Part shown: positions 58,576 to 64,000 of the stretch, piece after piece
Numbering within the stretch: the first letter of the stretch is position 1
Layout: each line of letters opens with the position of its first letter
Assembly: GCF_021018895.1 (NCBI RefSeq)
Contig: NC_079375.1
Location: forward strand, 2,318,560 to 2,382,559
Direction of reading: 5' to 3'
DNA length: 64,000 nt
Origin: Seriola aureovittata
Taxonomy: Eukaryota; Chordata; Actinopteri; Carangiformes; Carangidae
Notes under the pieces: generated by a model
Told to the model about the DNA's origin: nothing
Databases searched by the model: none
Seen by the model: only the letters and a program-made list of their open reading frames with translations
Program-made: the position numbers and the translations under genes

Positions 58576-60071
58576 TATCACTACAGGTTAAGACTTTAAC
58601 TTAGCTCCATCTCTTAAAGTGATGTTTACTCATTCATGCATCAATAATTAGAAATTGAATATAGATTCTTCTAAAATGGGCCATTCTGCAGAATCAACAC
58701 TTTTACTTTTGAAACTTTTAGCATATGTTTGCTGCTAATACTCTTATTTGTAATCGAGTATTTACACCACAGCAGTGTAATGCATTCACTTGAGAAAAAG
58801 AAATCCGCTCTGCTTTTCTGAATTACCGAGATCATTATCTCAGAAATCTGGTTTCTGTGCTACACTGGCGTGGTGTAACACTACTGTCACAGTACGTCTT
58901 TCACCTGTGCTTGAAAATCCTGGATCCTTGGATCTTTAAAAATCCACCAAATGCATCAGAAACAGATCACGACCTGTCTTTGAACAGAATAGAATAGTTT
59001 TTAACAATGAAAAAGATCTATTTATTCTTTGTGAAACTCAACATCAGAGAGCAGAGACAGCAGCTGTTTTTATTACAAAATGTCATGATCACAAAAAAAA
59101 CCAGTCAGTGACAGTATCACAAAATGCAAACATGACAACTGTGCTTCGTCTTCACTCATCCCACGATAAAATCAAAACTGATAAATACTGAACGAACAGC
59201 TGTTGGTTATTCATGGAGAAGAGTTGCAGATTTAACTGTTAAAGACAAACATGCAGATTTATTTTCTAACACAGAGGAACTGCTAAAACAGAAACAGTCA
59301 ACAACAGTCAGTCGGTTGACAGACGATTTTCTTTGTTGTACATGATAATAAACTGAATGTTTTTAGGTTTTAACTGTTGGTTGGACAAAACACCACATTC
59401 AAAGGATGTTGGTAATTATAAACAGGTATTTTCACTATTTTCTGACATTTTATGTAAAAAAAAAAAACAATGAGAAATAATCAGCAGATTTATTGGTAAT
59501 GAAAATAATTATCTGTGGTTTGGAAATGTCAAAAATTGGATTTCATTTTTGTCAGTGAAGGTGGTTATAACTGTAGCATCACTATCTGGTTAACATTATA
59601 TATAAAAAAATTATAAATAAAATAGCACAGTACAATCAAGTCTGTGAATCCAGATAATTTGCCACTTTTGAAAGTTTCTATAGCAAATAAACAGAAGCTG
59701 AAATGATGTCACACGGCAGAGAGAAAAAAAAAGCCAAAAATCAAAACAAAACATGAAAAACAGCTTTAGTAAAAGGGAATGTGACTTAAAATCACTTAAC
59801 AGGACATTTCCTCAATGAAACAACAAATAACAATTTAACAGACAAAAAACTGAATCTCAAGTCCGGCGAGTTCATTTATAACCATAGTTTCATGATGACT
59901 CTTCTAAGTTATTTAGATTTTAAATCACCAACATGATCAAGTGAGGAGACTTCAACAAAAAACATTGCAGTGATATTTTTTTTTTTTAGAGGCAGAACTG
60001 AATAAAGTGCAGGAGAAAGTCAACAGCTGTTCAGCTGGTGGGATCTGACCCCTGAAGCTTTGCCGGCACTG

Positions 60072-63000
60072 TCACTGTACAGTGGGAGTGAACCGTTTCT
60101 CGGCTGCGTGGACTGTGATGTGCCGCCGCAGGTGGCTGCCTGATATAAACGTCTTGCCACAGTATGAACACCTGAACTGTTTACAGTCCGTGTGGACCGT
60201 CATGTGGACCTTCAGGGATCCTGACTGGGCGAAGCGTTTGCCGCAGTGCACACAGCCGTAGCGTTTCTCCCCGGTGTGGACGCTCTGGTGGCGTTTCAGG
60301 TTGCTGGAGTCGGAGAAGCGTTTGCCACAGAGCACGCAGACGAACGGCTTCTCGCCTGTGTGAACCCTCATGTGAGTCTTCAGGTTCTTCAGGCAGGCCA
60401 GAGTTTTGCCGCAGCAGTTACAGACAAACGACTTCCCGCCGCCATCCTCTCTGCTGTGGTTGGCGGCACTGTTGACTCCATCCTGATGTCTCCACCCTTC
60501 CCTCCTGGTGAAAGCATTTTGTCTTCCTGTCACCTCTTTCCTCACTGGATGCTGAGGCTCATCTGGAGCAGGTGGCGCCCTCTGCTGGTTGTCTGTGAAC
60601 GTTGCAGGCTGCTGGTGCTCTGCTGCAGACAGACTCACCTCACTGACGGTGAAAGGGAAGCTGCTGCCGCTGTTGCTGCTGCCTGAATCAGCTGAAACAC
60701 TTAACACACTGGCGTTCAACACGTACGAGCAGCAGGGATCCTCGCTCAGAGGATTCTGGGTAGGGAGGGAACCGTGCTGGAGCTGCGGCTCATACATCAG
60801 ACATTCGTAACTGCTGGTGTCCGACCTCTGGCTGGTGTTCAGGGTTTTGTGGACGGACGCAGAAGTGGAACTGACTTCCCCGCTCATCCAGGATCGTGAT
60901 GAATCGCCGCCTTCATCTACTGTTTCCTGTTTGGTCATCGTGGGTGGAGCTTCTGTCTCAGTCACCTGTCCTTCAACAACACGAGAGAAACTCTCTGGAG
61001 AGAAAGAAAAGCAGAATATCACACCTTTTACACAACTGTTCAAATTTCCACAGGTTCACTTAAACTACAATGATGTATGTGGAAAATAAATTTAAATCAG
61101 AAATATGGCCACAAAGGATCCGACCTATCCCAAGATTCATTTGGAACCCAACTCCTGACTCATGTGACCATAACGACTCACATGATAGCCAGGTGTGTCA
61201 ACAACTCTCAAAGTTAAGAGTTAGAACTAAAGAACCCTTTCAGACGAGAGTCGATACGTCTTCAAGAACCTCAAGCAAGTCCAGATGCCTTTGTATAGCT
61301 CTTAGAAATACCATGACCTGGACCACTGAGAGTCCTCACGACATCATGGACATCAGCTACAATTAACCCACAAAAAGAAATTAACTAATTATAATGGTCT
61401 CACATTACCTGGGCCACATTCAAGGTTTTCACAGGTCCAAATGTTTGGACCGGAACCAAACCAGATCTGAGGAAAACCTACCCAAACCCAAACTACGTAT
61501 TTTTAAGAAAAAGAAAAACAGACACCCGACCCAAAAAGAACCTGAAGACAGCAAGACTGGCTCTAGGATAAGTAGACCTGATCCAGAATGTGTTTGACCT
61601 GGACAGAATTTCTTTTACCTCCCTCTCTGTTTGCCTCAAAAACAGATTTTCTCTCAAGTCACCTCGGATCCTCTCAGGTTTTACACACCCTGATTTAAGA
61701 TCCGCAGTAATACAGCAGGTCTTGAGTCGGGGGCAGCAGATGGACTAGGTCTGAGGGTTGCTTCTCAGATGGTAGTCACCTAGTTAACCCACAAATGCCT
61801 CTAGTCCACATGTCCTGTACTTACTGTCCTGCTCAGACTGGGACCAGGACTCGTCATCGTCCTCCACTTTGATCACTGTGGTTGTCAGGTTGGCTGACTC
61901 ACCTGCAGCAGGCTGTAATCACAGCAGAAAGGGAACACCGAGTGAGGGACAACACCAGGACTGGAGGGGTTAAAGAAGGAACGCTGTATTCACTCGTTCT
62001 CCTACCTACCGTTACCTGTGTTGTTTCTGGTACAGAGTCAGAGGGCGGCTTGGGGTCTACGCACTGAGGCAGCTCCTGGAGGGGCACTCTGGACAGCACC
62101 GGCTCACCTGGAAGACATGATTTATTGTGACGTCCGTTTCCCAAATACATGCTGCTTTTGTTTAATTTTTGACTCAAATTTTTTCAATTATGTTTTTTAA
62201 ACTACTCTTGGTGGCTCATACTGTCCCATAATGCAATGCACATAGGTAACGGAAGAGCTGCTACTTTCTTATTTATTTTATCAACAGTGAAGAGTGCCAT
62301 GCCGATTATAGTATTTGGTATATTGTATGGAAATGGGGCAAAGATTATTGTGTAGAATCTAGAGCTTTCAACTGCACTGCCTGGTCTTCCTCAGCAGATG
62401 AAGTTTGAAAGTAATACTGAGGAAGACCAAGAGCAGTTTCCATGTCAACTGAAAAACTTAGCAAAACATAAGGTTGACAGCTCTGACAGAAGCTAGTAAG
62501 TATAAATTGAGTTGCTTCTTAGTTACTTACTTGTAACTATAAGAGTGAGCTTGCTAAAACTATTAAAGGAACATTTTGTCCTTTTATTTCACAATTTGGG
62601 GATTATTTTCCCACTTTTGACCATTATTCTCTGGTGGCTTTGAACCTTAAAATGTTAGCGGAATTTGTTGGAGGGCAAGTAAACACAACCCACGTTCCAG
62701 AAAAACGTTCTACTTGTTGCGTTCTTTACTCTCCATAAATTAAACTCTTTTAACGGTTACCTCCAGGTGTTCGATTCCTCCTCGGATCGTTGCCTGGGTG
62801 ATGAGCGGGCAGCTGAGCTCGAGCCCGGCCGCTCGCATGCAGCAGCGCGGTGCCGCTGCCTGTAGCCGCGGCTCGCAGTGCGGTGGCGCGAGCGGCGCGG
62901 AGCTCCATGAGCCGCAGTTTTCTTCGCAGCACCTCGTTCTCTTTGCGGCTCCGCGAGATCTCCAGCTGCAGCACCGAGTATCCGCTGTCCACGAGCTCAC

Positions 63001-63085
63001 AAATCTCCGCCACCGCCGTGTTGGCCAGCACCTCCATTATGGAGGCCAGCTGAGCGTGAAAGGCAGCGGCCGGGGACATTTTCAA
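60072..63085 (-). CDS. C2H2 zinc-finger protein, four fingers, 4 exons
   Basis: Minus-strand exons: 63085-62761, 62107-62016, 61912-61825, 60994-60072. Total 1428 nt, 475 aa; each junction is GT/AG and the phases close. Exon 1 encodes the N-terminal domain common in teleost zinc-finger expansions (FHAQLASIMEVLANTAVAE, then a helical SRSRKENEVLRRKLRLMEL, about residues 9-66), a likely dimerisation coiled coil. Exons 2-3 are short and acidic (VIKVEDDDESWSQSEQD). The last exon holds a Ser/Thr-rich linker and four C2H2 fingers at about 358-380, 386-408, 414-436 and 442-464. TGEKP and TGEKR linkers join fingers 1-3, but the last linker is TDCKQ. Expected to be a nuclear DNA-binding regulator. The two start codons at 63085 and 63079 (MKM) are equally possible. 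Orthology to a named gene cannot be assigned. Confidence 0.92.
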
Positions 63086-63330
63086 TCCACCGCGCGCCTC
63101 TTTGTTTGAACAGAATCCAAATCACCAGCTCGAGGCAGGTAATAAAGGCGGAACCGCAGCGCGCCCGCTGCGCGTTTTTGAATGTGTGATCCTACCTGGC
63201 GTAAACAGTCCCCACACAAACCAGGAAGTGATGAGAGGAGCGAAAAACGACTAGACAAAACCCAAAGTGCGCATGTGCAAGTTTCCAAAAACATTCCATT
63301 TATGAAAACCTGAAAACATTCACTCACCCA
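63086..63330 (-). promoter_or_regulatory. Zinc-finger gene promoter region
   Basis: A CpG-rich stretch surrounds the first exon (about 62800-63180), with GCGCGCCCGCTGCGCG near 63157. TGCGCATGTGCA at 63268-63279 is one base from the NRF1 palindrome, about 185 bp upstream of the start codon. No TATA box seen. Typical of a broadly expressed gene; factor binding is inferred. Confidence 0.4.
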
Positions 63331-64000
63331 AAAAGCAGACGTGTTTAAAATCTTAGATCTTGTACCTGAAAATGTGACGTCAGACACATTTGATTTGCAT
63401 TCAGATTTACAACTAATGACCTCAGTAACGTATTCACATCGCTATTTTCTGTCCAACCAACCCCAAAGATTTCAGATCGCTATTACAGATGAAAACATGC
63501 AAAAAAAGGAAGCTCAATGATTTGGATAGTTTTTTCTTTTTATAATAATAAAAATAATAAGTATTATTATTATTGTATTATTATTATATAATGATGACGT
63601 TATTATAATTGTTATTAATGTTATCATTATTATTACTAATCACTTAGTGTTTTTGTCATTTTGTGGCTGTTTTGCATCTTTCGCCGCTGTGCGTCTCTTT
63701 GTAGTTGTTTTGTGGTTGTTGTCCTTCCTTTTGTAACTTGAACCATGCTGTTTTTCGTCTGTTCTTACAATGAGAATCATGTTGAATGGCCAGATGTTAA
63801 ATGATAGTTAAAGGATATGTTCACATCAATTCAAGCTCGTCTTTTGATCCCTTCCCAACACAAAGAGTAAGAGATGGAGGACAAAATCCACAGTCTTCAT
63901 GTTGTGTGAAAATGAGATCTAAAGTTCAGCTCTAGCTAATTTTGAACGTTTACTTCATGGTGATGTGCCTTAATGTGGCTTCATTATCAACGTCAGCTAC
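63331..64000. other. Right flank
   Basis: AT-rich sequence with degenerate ATT repeats at about 63541-63645. No gene, exon or recognisable transposon supported. Confidence 0.5.

Larger units (their letters stand above)
53641..60071. other. Intergenic region between convergent tmem71 and zinc-finger gene
   Basis: No gene supported. Holds repeats at 54490-54905, 54926-55374 and 57020-57200 and a LINE relic at 58117-58575, plus a T run at about 57247-57267. 55400-57000 and 58600-60000 are AT-rich with nothing recognised. The zinc-finger 3' UTR must extend some way left of 60072; reverse AATAAA signals are at 59489, 59258 and 59021. Confidence 0.5.

Noticed and set aside
60246..60686. 146-codon plus-strand frame
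   Set aside because: Antisense of the zinc-finger exon.

Overview
The window looks like nuclear DNA from a bony fish, probably a percomorph-type teleost. Genes have many short exons with GT/AG junctions and are separated by AT-rich DNA full of microsatellites. The degraded transposons (TTAA-flanked MITEs, hAT and Harbinger remnants, LINE reverse-transcriptase pieces, a tRNA-derived SINE) are of kinds common in teleosts. No prokaryotic operons, CRISPR arrays or rRNA genes were seen. Family names come from memory of the protein and repeat families; no search was run.

Four protein-coding genes are reconstructed with exon phases that close exactly. (1) cavin4/murc, + strand, 4703-15664, 2 exons, 329 aa: a muscle caveolar coat protein. 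(2) ift57, + strand, 26787-37143, 11 exons, 415 aa: an intraflagellar transport IFT-B subunit. (3) tmem71, + strand, 44576-52773, 9 coding exons, 328 aa, with likely 5' untranslated exons near 39.1 and 43.1 kb. (4) A four-finger C2H2 zinc-finger gene, - strand, 63085-60072, 4 exons, 475 aa, with the N-terminal coiled-coil exon typical of teleost zinc-finger families.

Layout: 1-4702 is upstream sequence, with one uncertain minus-strand exon. 5111-15082 is the long cavin4 intron, holding a Harbinger-like remnant split by a SINE, and the first TTAA MITE. 15665-26786 is the cavin4 3' region and an intergenic stretch with a palindromic RFX X-box at 20902. 26.6-26.8 kb is the ift57 promoter with a second X-box. 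27-37 kb is ift57, whose introns carry two LINE reverse-transcriptase fragments and two MITE relics. 39-53 kb is tmem71, whose introns hold MITEs, a hAT remnant and a nested transposon pair. 53-60 kb is mainly repeats between the convergent tmem71 and zinc-finger genes. 63.1-64 kb is the zinc-finger promoter and flank.

The four genes share no pathway (caveolae, cilia, an uncharacterised membrane protein, transcription). I see no gene cluster or new multi-gene system. The most informative signals are the two X-boxes, the transposon strata, and an Asp-Gln/Asp-Lys expansion in tmem71.
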